Shown here: in pieces, positions 29,192 to 38,075 of the stretch
How positions within the stretch are numbered: position 1 is the stretch's first letter
Layout of the letters: each line of letters starts with the position of its first letter
DNA from: Janthinobacterium sp. J1-1
GTDB lineage: Bacteria; Pseudomonadota; Gammaproteobacteria; Burkholderiales; Burkholderiaceae_D
DNA length: 64,000 nt
Direction: 5' to 3'
Assembly: GCF_030944405.1 (NCBI RefSeq)
Contig: NZ_CP132339.1
Span: 5,952,001 to 6,016,000 of the forward strand
Notes under the pieces: model-generated
What the model was told of the DNA's origin: nothing
What the model saw: the letters and a program-made list of their open reading frames with translations, nothing else
The model's database searches: none
Program-made: the position numbers and the translations under genes

Positions 29192-32100
29192 CTATTTTTT
29201 CGCCGCCTCATGCAGTTCTCTCCAGTTCGCCACCTCGCGCCAGCCCAGGCGTTTGGCCGGCAGCGGTCCGCTGGACACCTTGACGGCGGCCGCGCCGACC
29301 ATGCCGGACTGCACCACGGCAAACTGCTTGCGTCCTTCGGCGCGCCCGGTCGCACCCGCCACACCGACCTGGCTGCCCACTTCCAGCAATTGCGGCGGCG
29401 CGCGCGCCAGGCCGTCCAGCAGCTTGCCGGTTTCCTCGCCCGCCTGCACCGTGCCGACGGCATCGGCCGCAAAACCGCTCAGCACATCGAGCACATACAG
29501 GCGCGTTGCCGGCCTGCTGCAAGGATCGCGGCCCGGCAGCACGGTATTGAACACCACCTTGCCTGCCGCCAGCACGGCGGCGTGCACGCTGCGCTCGCCG
29601 GTTTTTTCCGTGCCGACAAAATCCAGGTACCAGCCATGCCTGGCGCCACCGCCCGTGTAGTGCAATGACTTGCCATCGATGGCCAGGCTGCCGGTGTCCG
29701 CCACCACGCCCACCTTGCGGACGGCGAGATCGTCGCGGCCGCGCGTCGGCGTTTGTTCGTTCAGGTCGTCATGCACGGCGTAGAACGATTGCGGCAGCAA
29801 GGCGGCCGGCCAGGTGTCCCCGGTTTCCACCAGCTTGCCGGTGCCGAACAGCAGCAGATAGCCGCCGCCCGGCGCATACGCCACCTTCAATTGCTGCGTC
29901 ACGGCCTGGCGCCGGCCCTGCGCATCGCGTGCGACAAACACCAGCTTGCGCCCCACCTCATCCTTCCAGGGTGGCCCGGTGGCCATGTCGATGCGCCAGA
30001 TATTGCCTTGCAGGTCGCCCGCATACAGATAGCTCAGCGCGCCGTCATTGCCTGCCACCAAGGCCGGCGGCGCCAAAGCATAGGCTCCCACTGCGCCTTC
30101 GTCATCGCGCACGGGTACTTTCAGCCGGTGGTAATTGCTGCCCAGCAGCCACGGCGCGCCGGCCGGCTTGTCCAGCGCCAGCAGGAAGATGGCGGCCACC
30201 GGGCTGGCGGCGGACGTATCCTTGCCATCGTCCTGCGTGTTGTTATAGCCACTGGACACCACCACCATGTCGCGGTACGCCGGCCTGCCCTGCTTGCCGC
30301 CCATGTTCAGCCGCGCAAAGCCCGGTGGCGCGCGCAAGTTGCCGATGATGGCATCGTCGCGGTCGCCAAATTCCCATAGCGCGCCCTCCTGCGCAAAGCG
30401 CGCCGGGTCCGTGATGTCGAGCGCAAACAGGCCTTGCGCGCCGGCGCCCATGCTTGACGCCAGCACGGTTTTCCAGCGGCCCGCCACCAGCACCTCCGCG
30501 CTGGCCGCCGCGCCGTCGAGCAAGGGTCCGGCTTCGTCACCGGTGCCGCCGGCCAGCGCCGCCCTGGCCAGCAAGGCTTGCGGCAAATACGCAAACAATT
30601 CGCTGCCGCTGCCGGCGTCCACGCCATGCAGCAGGCCGTCACCGGTGCCCAGGTAGAGCATCTTGCGCCGCTGCTGGCCGCGCTGGCGGTGCTGCAAATA
30701 ATCCAAGCCAGGCAAGCCCAGCGCTGGCGTGCCGACATGGACCAGATTGCCATGCGGGGAAACCGCCAGGCCGCCCGCACGTCGCCGTAAAAAGCCGCCG
30801 GGCCGGCCCACCTCGTGCGTGCGCTCGCCCAGCAGATAGTCGAGCCGCGCTGGTCCCAGGCCGTCGCCGCGCGGATCAAACATGCGCCGCTGTTCCGTAT
30901 CAAGGCGATCCCAGGCCAGCGGCGTCAAGCCGCCCTGCGCATCGAGCGTATGGATGGGCCGATTCGGCACCCTGCCACCGATCTGCCATACCGGCTTGCC
31001 GGCCACCACGCCGCCGTCAGCGCCCAAGTGAAAAGCGTTGCGCGACACGCGCATGGCGCCATCGGCCAGGTTGATCTGCGACTGGAACCAGTAGGCCTGC
31101 TCCGCGCCATTGGCCAGCGCCATCAGCGACGGCCCGGCAATGGTGGCGGCCTCCGTGGCGCGGCCCGCCTGGACAAAGGCGGCGCGCAACAGCGCGATCA
31201 GGGCCTGCGGATCGCCGCCAGGCAGATAGTGGCTGGGCCAGCGGCCATCCACGCTCCATTCGGCGTAAAAGTCGCCCGCCATGGCGCGAAACGGATTGCC
31301 ATCGCCATTCTCGTCGACAAAGCCGCCATACTTGGCTGCCAGCAGCAGCGGCGACGGAGAAATGTAACCCTCGCCCTTGGCTGCCATGGCCAGCAGCTCG
31401 CCCGCATAATGGTCGACCGGCCCGCCTCCCAGCCGCAGCGCGTGGCGATGCGACCAGTAGGCCAGGCCGGCCGCATAAAAGCTGCCACCGTGTACGCCAT
31501 GATCGAGTCTGTCGAGCGCCGCCAGGCCCGGCAGCGGCTGGGGATTGCCGCCAGCGCCATCGCTTTCCAGTGCCCCGACGGCCCGCGTCCAGGCCATTAC
31601 ATCCAGCGGCGGCGTGACATAGGCATCCACGCCACGCGCACGCTCACTTGAGTTTGCCGCTGGAATATGGCCGGGCACATAGCGGTCCAGGACGGCACCG
31701 GCGTCGCCCAACGTCATCACCACTTGGCGCTGGCAACTGGCCTGTTGCGGATCGGTCCACGATGTCGTCCCGGCCGCTGCGCTGGCCTGGCGTCCCTGCA
31801 GATAGCGCAGCGATTCGTACAGCAATTCGGCTTGCGGCGCGGCCGCCGCGTACGCACCGAGGTGCGCGTCGTCACTGCGTCCCTGCGTGTTGATATGGGC
31901 GATCACTGCGTTGGCGCCCGCATACACGCCCGTCACCGGATGCCACTCGGTATCGGGATTGTCTTGCGGCAGGAAATCGGGCGCCGCCCAGCGTTGCGCG
32001 CCAGCATAAGACAGCGGCGCCTGCAGCACGCCGCCATACGCCGCCTCCCCGCTCGCATGGCCGAAAACGCCAACACGCAGGCGGCCACCATGGCGCTGCA

Positions 32101-32878
32101 GCGCGCCCGCCGGCTTGACATTTTTACCGTAAGCCAGGCACAGGTCGGGGCGCGACAAGCCTTCGGTAACGTCGCATACCTGCACCCGCGCCAGGAAAGC
32201 GCCGAGCGCACCGGCCTTGCCAGGCGCATCGCAACTGCCGTCAAGTGGCTGGGCACCGTCGCCGAACAGCAGCTTGTTGCGGCACGAGACGATCGCCAGT
32301 TGCCCGACCGTAAACGGCGTGGCCTCGCGCACGCCTGCGCGCAAGATCTTGCGGGGAAAATGATCAGGGTGGGCGTAAAAGTCGACGCCAAACTGGCCGT
32401 CCGGCAGATAGGCCCGTTGCAACACCGTCTTGCGCACTTCATCGATCACGCGGTCGCCGCCAGTCAAGGCGTAGCGCACGATATCGAGCAGGCTGGCGCC
32501 GGCCCAGTTTAAAAAATTGCCGCTGAAGCTATCGCCACCGCAGCCATGCCGCGCATCGGCCGCCTTGCTCACGGAAAAGTAGGCGGTGGACAAGCGCCAG
32601 TCCGGCACAGTGACGCCATCGCTGCTGCGGTAGGGATAGCCGTAGCACATGCGCGCATCGAAATAGCCGGCATAGGCGTAGCCGGGATCGTAATCGCCTT
32701 CGTAGGCGGCGCCGGCTGAAGCGTGGGACAAGGAGAGATTGAGCAGCAGGTTAGGCGGTACCCTCGCGCCATGGAGCCCCGTGTCCGCGCGCGACAAATC
32801 GACCAGCGGCGATGCGGCAAATACCTGAGCACCGGCCACCAGCCACAGCAGCAGAACAAGCAGGCAGCGCACCATCAT
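29192..32878 (-). CDS. pilY1: PilY1-type pilus tip adhesin/assembly protein
   Basis: The 1228-residue protein has a cleavable signal peptide (LLVLLLWLVAGAQVFA). The N-terminal part (about 25-560) is family-like (GDSFSGNFLNWAGASLLDIV, APLSYAGAQRW), but I see no DxSxS MIDAS motif. The C-terminal PilC/PilY propeller begins near MLYLGTGDGLLHGVDAGSGS and includes VVVSSGYNNTQDD and YAGDLQGNIWRID. The loop before YAGD (residues 941-955) retains only one of the aspartates normally ligating calcium. DENGDGNPF (residue about 520) is another acidic loop. The gene overlaps pilX by four bases (ATGA). It is expected at the pilus tip. Confidence 0.92.
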   Translation of the reverse strand: MMVRCLLVLLLWLVAGAQVFAASPLVDLSRADTGLHGARVPPNLLLNLSLSHASAGAAYEGDYDPGYAYAGYFDARMCYGYPYRSSDGVTVPDWRLSTAYFSVSKAADARHGCGGDSFSGNFLNWAGASLLDIVRYALTGGDRVIDEVRKTVLQRAYLPDGQFGVDFYAHPDHFPRKILRAGVREATPFTVGQLAIVSCRNKLLFGDGAQPLDGSCDAPGKAGALGAFLARVQVCDVTEGLSRPDLCLAYGKNVKPAGALQRHGGRLRVGVFGHASGEAAYGGVLQAPLSYAGAQRWAAPDFLPQDNPDTEWHPVTGVYAGANAVIAHINTQGRSDDAHLGAYAAAAPQAELLYESLRYLQGRQASAAAGTTSWTDPQQASCQRQVVMTLGDAGAVLDRYVPGHIPAANSSERARGVDAYVTPPLDVMAWTRAVGALESDGAGGNPQPLPGLAALDRLDHGVHGGSFYAAGLAYWSHRHALRLGGGPVDHYAGELLAMAAKGEGYISPSPLLLAAKYGGFVDENGDGNPFRAMAGDFYAEWSVDGRWPSHYLPGGDPQALIALLRAAFVQAGRATEAATIAGPSLMALANGAEQAYWFQSQINLADGAMRVSRNAFHLGADGGVVAGKPVWQIGGRVPNRPIHTLDAQGGLTPLAWDRLDTEQRRMFDPRGDGLGPARLDYLLGERTHEVGRPGGFLRRRAGGLAVSPHGNLVHVGTPALGLPGLDYLQHRQRGQQRRKMLYLGTGDGLLHGVDAGSGSELFAYLPQALLARAALAGGTGDEAGPLLDGAAASAEVLVAGRWKTVLASSMGAGAQGLFALDITDPARFAQEGALWEFGDRDDAIIGNLRAPPGFARLNMGGKQGRPAYRDMVVVSSGYNNTQDDGKDTSAASPVAAIFLLALDKPAGAPWLLGSNYHRLKVPVRDDEGAVGAYALAPPALVAGNDGALSYLYAGDLQGNIWRIDMATGPPWKDEVGRKLVFVARDAQGRRQAVTQQLKVAYAPGGGYLLLFGTGKLVETGDTWPAALLPQSFYAVHDDLNEQTPTRGRDDLAVRKVGVVADTGSLAIDGKSLHYTGGGARHGWYLDFVGTEKTGERSVHAAVLAAGKVVFNTVLPGRDPCSRPATRLYVLDVLSGFAADAVGTVQAGEETGKLLDGLARAPPQLLEVGSQVGVAGATGRAEGRKQFAVVQSGMVGAAAVKVSSGPLPAKRLGWREVANWRELHEAAKK

Positions 32879-33507
32879 GGCGTTTCCCCCGGCGCCTGCT
32901 TCCTGTAATAAGTTTGCAGCACCACCTGCGTATCCTCCTGCGCGCCGAAGCCGATGGCGGTGACGCGGTACAGATAACCCGCGCCGGACGGCAGGCCGAC
33001 CGGTGCGCCAGCGGGCGTGCCGGCCTCTTCGCCGGGCGGGTGAAACGGCAGCAATTCGATCATGTAGCGCGGCTTTTTAAAGGGCAGGAAGCCCTGCCCC
33101 GTCTGCATCGCCGCGCCCGTGAACTGGCCGTAGGCCACCGTGCCGGACTCCGCCACGCCCAGGTCGGTACTGAGCCAGACGGGCGGCGCGCCGCTGGCGG
33201 CCGGCAGGCACAAGCCTGGTTCGCCCTTGCAAGCGGACGCAAAGCCGGCCGCGCTGCTTGGTGCAAACAGCGTGCTGCGGCCAGGCAGCCCGGGCAAGCC
33301 TTCGATATCATGCTGTGCATCCATCAATGCCTCCTCGGCGGCCTGGAAAGCGATATGCCGGTCGCGCTCGCCACGCGCCGCCTTTTCTCCGTGCAAGGCC
33401 ATCTGCGCGGCCGACACGCCCAGCAGCAAAATGGCGACCAGCAGGCATAGCGCGAACACCAGGGTCGCGCCGCGCTGACGCGCCCAAAAGTATTCAGGCG
33501 GGGCCAT
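32875..33507 (-). CDS. pilX: PilX-type minor pilin
   Basis: From the ATG at 33507, inside the end of pilW (14-base overlap), the protein has 210 residues. After RQRG the hydrophobic stretch ATLVFALCLLVAILLLGVSA has Phe where most pilins have Glu5, as expected for PilX-like subunits. It also has AAEEALMDAQHDIEGLPG and ends in GFGAQEDTQVVLQTYYRK, typical of the family. There is no separate ribosome site, so translation is coupled to pilW. Confidence 0.88.
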   Translation of the reverse strand: MAPPEYFWARQRGATLVFALCLLVAILLLGVSAAQMALHGEKAARGERDRHIAFQAAEEALMDAQHDIEGLPGLPGRSTLFAPSSAAGFASACKGEPGLCLPAASGAPPVWLSTDLGVAESGTVAYGQFTGAAMQTGQGFLPFKKPRYMIELLPFHPPGEEAGTPAGAPVGLPSGAGYLYRVTAIGFGAQEDTQVVLQTYYRKQAPGETP

Positions 33508-34465
33508 TGCGCAGCATGATGGTCGCTTGCACCAGCTGGCGCAAACGGCCGCGCTGGGCGGGCGGCAAGCCGGCCGGCACGATGCGTACGCCGGGGTCTT
33601 GCGCGCCGTGCGCGTCCGCATACGCCGGGCCGAACAGGTCGAATTGCGCCGGGCCGGATTGCGCGCCCACATTGCCGCCACCGTGCAGCAGCAGGGCCAC
33701 GCGCACGCTGGCGACACGCTTCCAGTGCGTGCGGCGCTGGAAATCACGCTCGCGCTCGGCTTCGCTGGCGCCCACCAGCACCAGCGCCGCGTCGCGCGCG
33801 TCGAGGCTGCTCGCGTTCACATACTGGTTGGCCACGCCATCGGGCGGCGTATCGGTATCGAGGCCGTACAGCACCTGGAAACTGTCGACGCCACGGATCA
33901 GCGCGTCGGCGCCCCAGCCACTACCGCTGGCACTGCGATACTTGCAGCGCAGTTCCGCTTCGCCGTCGCCGCCTTCGTCCTGCGCCACATAGAAAATGCT
34001 CCAGCCGCGCTGCGCCTCGGTACTCGCAGCGCCGACGCCAAAGCCGGCACAATTGAGCACCGCGCCATCGCCACCTGCTCCCTCGCCGGTGCCGTAAAAA
34101 CGCAGCGCCAGCACGTCGCTGCCGTTGACGCTGCCCGCCAGGGGCGCGGCGATGCCGTCAGTATTCTTGCCCAGGCCGCGCGCGTCCAGGCCGGCGATAT
34201 TGGCGCTGTCGTGCGCCGCATGCATCAAGGGTGCGGCGCTGGCGTCCCAGTTCACCCACGCCGTCTGGCGCAGCGCCCGCGCGATGGCGTCAAAGGCATA
34301 GCGGCCATTGTCGGCCAGGCGCGCCGACTCCACCTGGTCCATATAGCTGCGGCTGCTTGACAGCAGCACCGCGCTCGAGGCCAGCATCAACATGGCGCCC
34401 AGGCCCAGCGCCACCAGCAATTCGACCAGGGTCATGCCGGCCTGGCGCGGCGCATGGTCCCTCAT
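33494..34465 (-). CDS. pilW: PilW-type minor pilin
   Basis: The 323-residue prepilin starts at the ATG at 34465, overlapping the pilV stop by four bases. The leader MRDHAPRQAG precedes MTLVELLVALGLGAMLMLAS with Glu5. RYAFDAIARALRQTAWVN and the segment WGADALIRGVDSFQVLYGLD are typical PilW features. It forms part of the minor-pilin complex with PilV, PilX and PilE. Confidence 0.9.
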   Translation of the reverse strand: MRDHAPRQAGMTLVELLVALGLGAMLMLASSAVLLSSSRSYMDQVESARLADNGRYAFDAIARALRQTAWVNWDASAAPLMHAAHDSANIAGLDARGLGKNTDGIAAPLAGSVNGSDVLALRFYGTGEGAGGDGAVLNCAGFGVGAASTEAQRGWSIFYVAQDEGGDGEAELRCKYRSASGSGWGADALIRGVDSFQVLYGLDTDTPPDGVANQYVNASSLDARDAALVLVGASEAERERDFQRRTHWKRVASVRVALLLHGGGNVGAQSGPAQFDLFGPAYADAHGAQDPGVRIVPAGLPPAQRGRLRQLVQATIMLRNGPA

Positions 34466-35028
34466 GGCGCACCCGCCGCCAGTTGCATGGCGATTTTCGG
34501 CATGGCAGGCTCCTGCGCGGCCCGGCCCTGGGCCTGCCGGCCGCGCCAGCCCAGCTTGATGACGACCGGTGCGCCGCTGCCGCCACTGCAGCTCCATTGC
34601 AATCCCTGCGCGGCCGCATCCCAGGCCAGTGCATCGCGGCAGATGCGCAGCCGTGCGCCAGGCAAGTCCTTGCGCAGTTGCTGTTTCCATTCGGCGATAT
34701 CGAATTGCGCCAGTTGCGCGGCGCTGCAGGCGGTGTCACCGAGACAGGCCGGCGCGCCGCCAGGCTCATCAAGTGACCCCGCCTGGTAGTCGAGGCCCAG
34801 GTAGGGATTGTCGGCATCGGGCAATCGCAGCTGGGCGCTGTTGGCGCGCATGCGCTCGGCCATGCTGGCCGCCAGTTGCATGGCCGTCGACAGCAGGGCC
34901 GATTCATGGCGCGCGCGCAGGGACGACAATTGCATCGCGCTGCCGCCCAGCAGGCCCACGGCCAGCAGCAACAGCGCGACCAGCACTTCGACCAGGGTAG
35001 TGCCTTGGGTATGAACAAGATGGCGCAT
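34462..35028 (-). CDS. pilV: PilV-type minor pilin
   Basis: The 188-residue protein is the first gene of the pilus operon. The leader MRHLVHTQG precedes TTLVEVLVALLLLAVGLLGG with Glu5, then LSSLRARHESALLSTAMQLA and ASMAERMRAN, the common PilV block. Cys residues in ACLGDTACSAAQ may form a disulfide. No FimU homologue precedes it; the FimT-like gene stands last instead. Confidence 0.9.
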   Translation of the reverse strand: MRHLVHTQGTTLVEVLVALLLLAVGLLGGSAMQLSSLRARHESALLSTAMQLAASMAERMRANSAQLRLPDADNPYLGLDYQAGSLDEPGGAPACLGDTACSAAQLAQFDIAEWKQQLRKDLPGARLRICRDALAWDAAAQGLQWSCSGGSGAPVVIKLGWRGRQAQGRAAQEPAMPKIAMQLAAGAP

Positions 35029-35157
35029 GCATGCCTCCCGCTTTCAGGGAAAGGAAGAGTAGCGGCCAGGATCAACCGGCCCTGCTACACGATAGGCGTG
35101 GCGGCGGGGTCAGGCATGAGACAGCGCAAGGCTGTGCGGGAATAGGGAAAAAGAGGT

Positions 35158-35191
35158 AAAAAAAGCGGCCACTGGATTGATCAGGCCGCTT
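35158..35191 (-). terminator. Rho-independent terminator after nrdR
   Basis: On the reverse strand AAGCGGCC (35191-35184) pairs with GGCCGCTT (35170-35163) and continues into a run of T to about 35158. It separates nrdR from the pilus operon. Confidence 0.85.
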
Positions 35192-35228
35192 GCTGGAAGA
35201 AAACAACTGTGGTGCTTGAGCTTGACAC

Positions 35229-35690
35229 TTAAACCTTGCGCGGCTGGCCCACTTCGGCGATCGCATCCTGGAACTCGGCCAGGTCTTCGAAATTCTTGTA
35301 GACGGAGGCGAAGCGGATATACGCGATCTTGTCGAGGCGCTTGAGTTCCTGCATCACCAGTTCGCCGATATAGCCGGAATCGACTTCGCGCTTGCCGCTG
35401 GTCAGCAGCTTTTCTTCAATGGTGGCGATCGCCATGTCCAGCGAGGCGGCCGCGACGGGGCGCTTGCGCAAGGCCAGCATCAGGCTGCCGCGCAACTTAT
35501 CCGCAGCGAACTCCGTCCGGCTGCCGTTCTTTTTGACTACGGCCGGCATGATCAGTTCAATCCGTTCATAAGTGGTAAAACGCTTGTCGCATTTGCCGCA
35601 ACGGCGCCGGCGGCGGATGGCGTCGCCTTCCTCGGATACGCGCGTATCGAGGACCTGGGTCTCGTCATGGTGGCAGAATGGACATTTCAT
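35229..35690 (-). CDS. nrdR: Ribonucleotide reductase transcriptional repressor NrdR
   Basis: The 153-residue repressor begins at the canonical MKCPFC (ATG at 35690). Zinc ribbon cysteines are C3, C6, C31 and C34. The ATP-cone follows ([20 protein letters not shown]). It senses ATP/dATP and represses nrd genes by binding NrdR boxes. It follows glyA, a common order in betaproteobacteria. Confidence 0.96.
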   Translation of the reverse strand: MKCPFCHHDETQVLDTRVSEEGDAIRRRRRCGKCDKRFTTYERIELIMPAVVKKNGSRTEFAADKLRGSLMLALRKRPVAAASLDMAIATIEEKLLTSGKREVDSGYIGELVMQELKRLDKIAYIRFASVYKNFEDLAEFQDAIAEVGQPRKV

Positions 35691-35726
35691 GGGCAGCGGC
35701 ACAGCCTTTTAGTTCAACAAATGGAG

Positions 35727-35759
35727 CGCGGGCGCCCGGATACACTCAGGGCGCCCGCG
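35727..35759. other. Perfect 11-bp inverted repeat between glyA and nrdR
   Basis: CGCGGGCGCCC (35727-35737) is the reverse complement of GGGCGCCCGCG (35749-35759) with an 11-base loop. The flanks have no strong T run, so it is a strong hairpin but a doubtful terminator. Confidence 0.65.
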
Positions 35760-35771
35760 GGCACGGCTGGA

Positions 35772-35806
35772 ATGTGTCATCCAGAATCTTACTCTGGAAG
35801 ACACAT
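35772..35806. other. Hairpin just downstream of glyA
   Basis: ATGTGTC-TCCAGA and TCTGGA-GACACAT form a long stem around a seven-base loop, interrupted only by one mismatch on each side. It lies 14 bases past the glyA stop and could protect the mRNA end or attenuate readthrough into nrdR. Confidence 0.65.
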
Positions 35807-35819
35807 ACTGGACAAATAA

Positions 35820-37067
35820 TTATGCAGCGTAGACCGGATTGGCATCGGCCAGCACCTTCACGGCCGCTTTCACGCGCTCGATGGTGGCGGCGTCATGCGG
35901 GTTGTCCAGCACGTCGGCGATCAGGTTACCCACTTGCACCGCTTCGGCTTCCTTGAAACCGCGCGTCGTCATCGCCGGGCTGCCCAGGCGAATGCCCGAG
36001 GTGACGAATGGTTTTTGCGGGTCGTTCGGGATGCCGTTCTTGTTGCAGGTGATGTGCGCGGAACCGAGGATGGCTTCGGCTTCCTTGCCCGTCAGGTTCT
36101 TGGCGCGCAGGTCGACCAGCATCACGTGCGATTCGGTGCCGCCGGACACGATGCGCAGGCCGCGCGAGATCAGCGTCTTGGCCAGCGCGTCGGCGTTCTT
36201 CACGACCTGCTTCTGGTATTCGACGAATTCAGGGCTCAGTGCTTCCTTGAAGGCAACCGCCTTGCCGGCGATCACGTGCATCAGCGGGCCGCCCTGGATG
36301 CCGGGGAAGATGGCCGAGTTGATGGCTTTTTCGTGCTCGGCCTTCATCAGGATGATGCCGCCGCGTGGGCCGCGCAGCGACTTGTGCGTGGTCGAGGTGA
36401 CGAAGTCGGCGAACGGCACCGGGTTCGGGTACAGGCCGGCGGCGATCAGGCCGGCGTAGTGGGCCATGTCGACCATGAAGTACGCGCCCACTTCTTTCGC
36501 CACTTTCGAGAAGCGTTCGAAGTCGATCTTTTTCGAGAACGCCGAGGCGCCGGCGATGATCAGTTTGGGCTTGCGTTCACGGGCCAGGCGTTCCATGGCT
36601 TCGTAGTCGATATCTTCCTCGGCCGTCAGGCCGTAGGAGACCACGTCAAACCATTTGCCGGACATGTTCAGCGGCATGCCGTGGGTCAGGTGGCCGCCTT
36701 CGGCCAGCGACATGCCCATGATCAGGTCGCCCGGTTTCAGCATGGCGAAAAACACGCCCTGGTTCGCTTGCGAGCCCGAGTTCGGCTGTACGTTGGCCGC
36801 TTCGGCGCCGAACAGTTGCTTGACACGGTCGATGGCCAACTGCTCGGCCACGTCGACGTATTCGCAGCCGCCGTAGTAGCGCTTGCCTGGATAGCCTTCG
36901 GCATACTTGTTGGTCAGCTGCGAGCCTTGCGCTTCCATTACGGCTGGCGAGGTGTAGTTCTCGGACGCGATCAGTTCGATATGGTCGTGCTGGCGCGTGT
37001 TTTCTTTTTGAATAACGGCGAACAGTTCAGGATCGACGTTGGCGAGGTTGTGATCTTTTGCAAACAT
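35820..37067 (-). CDS. glyA: Serine hydroxymethyltransferase
   Basis: The ATG at 37067 gives 415 residues, the normal length; an open frame to 37508 is only the leader read as protein. The enzyme interconverts serine and glycine with tetrahydrofolate and PLP. Visible blocks: [79 protein letters not shown], and the PLP lysine in [28 protein letters not shown] lies near the end. The leader carries a ZTP riboswitch, so expression should rise when folate one-carbon units run short. Confidence 0.98.
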   Translation of the reverse strand: MFAKDHNLANVDPELFAVIQKENTRQHDHIELIASENYTSPAVMEAQGSQLTNKYAEGYPGKRYYGGCEYVDVAEQLAIDRVKQLFGAEAANVQPNSGSQANQGVFFAMLKPGDLIMGMSLAEGGHLTHGMPLNMSGKWFDVVSYGLTAEEDIDYEAMERLARERKPKLIIAGASAFSKKIDFERFSKVAKEVGAYFMVDMAHYAGLIAAGLYPNPVPFADFVTSTTHKSLRGPRGGIILMKAEHEKAINSAIFPGIQGGPLMHVIAGKAVAFKEALSPEFVEYQKQVVKNADALAKTLISRGLRIVSGGTESHVMLVDLRAKNLTGKEAEAILGSAHITCNKNGIPNDPQKPFVTSGIRLGSPAMTTRGFKEAEAVQVGNLIADVLDNPHDAATIERVKAAVKVLADANPVYAA

Positions 37068-37152
37068 GTAAAAACTCCAAAGATGTGGGTGCTTTGTACT
37101 GGCAGGGATCGAATGAGGGGAGCCGGCGTTAACTGAATAACAACAACGGAAA

Positions 37153-37188
37153 GGCAGCCTCTTCGCGCAATTCCATCGGTGGGCTGCC
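37153..37188 (-). terminator. Riboswitch-controlled terminator in the glyA leader
   Basis: On the reverse strand GGCAGCC (37188-37182) pairs with GGCTGCC (37159-37153), followed by the U-rich TTTCCGTTGTTGTTATT. The first arm overlaps the 3' edge of the aptamer (CGCCTGGGC, 37194-37186), so ligand-stabilised pseudoknot folding would compete with the terminator. Confidence 0.7.
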
Positions 37189-37300
37189 CAGGCGAACGGC
37201 TGATGAAATCTCACGTTTCCCGGTGGATGTCCACCTTTCGCCGGCAATGATCGCACCAAAATGGGGATAATTGCAGCTTTTCGCCAGTCACGTGAGACGT
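37183..37300 (-). promoter_or_regulatory. ZTP (pfl-type) riboswitch upstream of glyA
   Basis: Read 5' to 3' on the reverse strand, TCTCACG (37297-37291) pairs with CGTGAGA (37215-37209) as P1. The conserved TGACTGGCG follows the 5' strand, and a GGTGG/CCACC hairpin precedes the conserved CCACCGGGAAAC. The 3' hairpin region reads GCCGTTCGCCTGGGC, the hallmark of the pfl motif, whose CGCC can pair with the GGCG of TGACTGGCG as the pseudoknot. These aptamers bind ZMP/ZTP, signals of low 10-formyl-tetrahydrofolate, and commonly control glyA, purH and folD. With the terminator overlap, the expected logic is activation on ligand binding. Confidence 0.88.
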
Positions 37301-37312
37301 AATGGAAGCCAA

Positions 37313-37341
37313 ATTGTAAGTTAAGTACCCAAATTGAGCAA
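37313..37341 (-). promoter_or_regulatory. glyA promoter
   Basis: On the reverse strand TTGCTC (37341-37336) and TACAAT (37318-37313) are 17 bases apart. The predicted transcript starts near 37306, only a few bases before the ZTP aptamer, which supports both calls. The remaining gap to ybgC (37342-37623) shows only an isolated TATAAT at 37371-37376 on the forward strand. Confidence 0.75.
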
Positions 37342-37623
37342 GGAAAGCAGCGCAGCCGCCGCGCTGCGGCTATAATCGCCGCGCATAAAACCGCGACAGC
37401 CGATGACAGGCCACTCTGCGGGGAAAAGTTGCTATTGCTTAAGCTGCGCTTAAACCTGGCAAGGCCATGTAAGCGTATGTTACGGGGCTTGTCTTTGTAC
37501 TCAGGCAACTGGGATTATGCTGCGGTGCAATGTCAAGTACTATTCACATGGCTTTTCGGCAAGCGCTTTCCGTCATGATAAGAAAAATCGCGTAAAATGT
37601 TGCTCAATCTTACTACTGGCGCC

Positions 37624-38031
37624 ATGAACATGCCTTCAGTCTTTAACTGGGACGTCCGGGTCTATTATGAAGACACCGACGCCGGTGGCATCGTCTACTA
37701 CGCCAATTACCTGAAGTTTTTCGAACGCGCGCGCACGGAATGGCTGCGCAGCATCGGCGTTGGCCAGCAAGAATTGCTGGAACAGCACGACGCGCTGTTC
37801 GTGGTCAAAAGCGTCAGCGCCGACTATCATGCGCCAGCCAAACTCGATGACACGGTAAGATTGACTTTAAGCATAGCCAAAATGGGACGCGCTTCCATCG
37901 TTTTCCTGCAGCAAGCCTGGCGTGGCGAGACCCTGCTCAATACCGCCCAGGTCAAGATCGGCTGCGTCGACTCAAGCATGCGCCCGCGCGCCGTACCTGA
38001 CGCCGTGGCCGAGCGCATGCGCGCCGCCTGA
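37624..38031 (+). CDS. ybgC: Tol-Pal-associated acyl-CoA thioesterase YbgC
   Basis: The 135-residue hotdog-fold thioesterase has the signature YYEDTDAGGIVYYANYLKFF with the catalytic Asp. I chose the ATG at 37624; an ATG at 37630 is equally possible, and there is no clear ribosome site. It is the first gene of the tol-pal operon, as in most proteobacteria. Confidence 0.95.
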   Translation: MNMPSVFNWDVRVYYEDTDAGGIVYYANYLKFFERARTEWLRSIGVGQQELLEQHDALFVVKSVSADYHAPAKLDDTVRLTLSIAKMGRASIVFLQQAWRGETLLNTAQVKIGCVDSSMRPRAVPDAVAERMRAA

Positions 38032-38075
38032 ACCGCCCCGCCACTCCCGGATAATTCACCACAGACTGCCTGCCA

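Noticed and set aside
37068..37508. Extended glyA reading frame
   Set aside because: The extra codons read through the ZTP riboswitch and promoter; GlyA begins at 37067 with the expected length.
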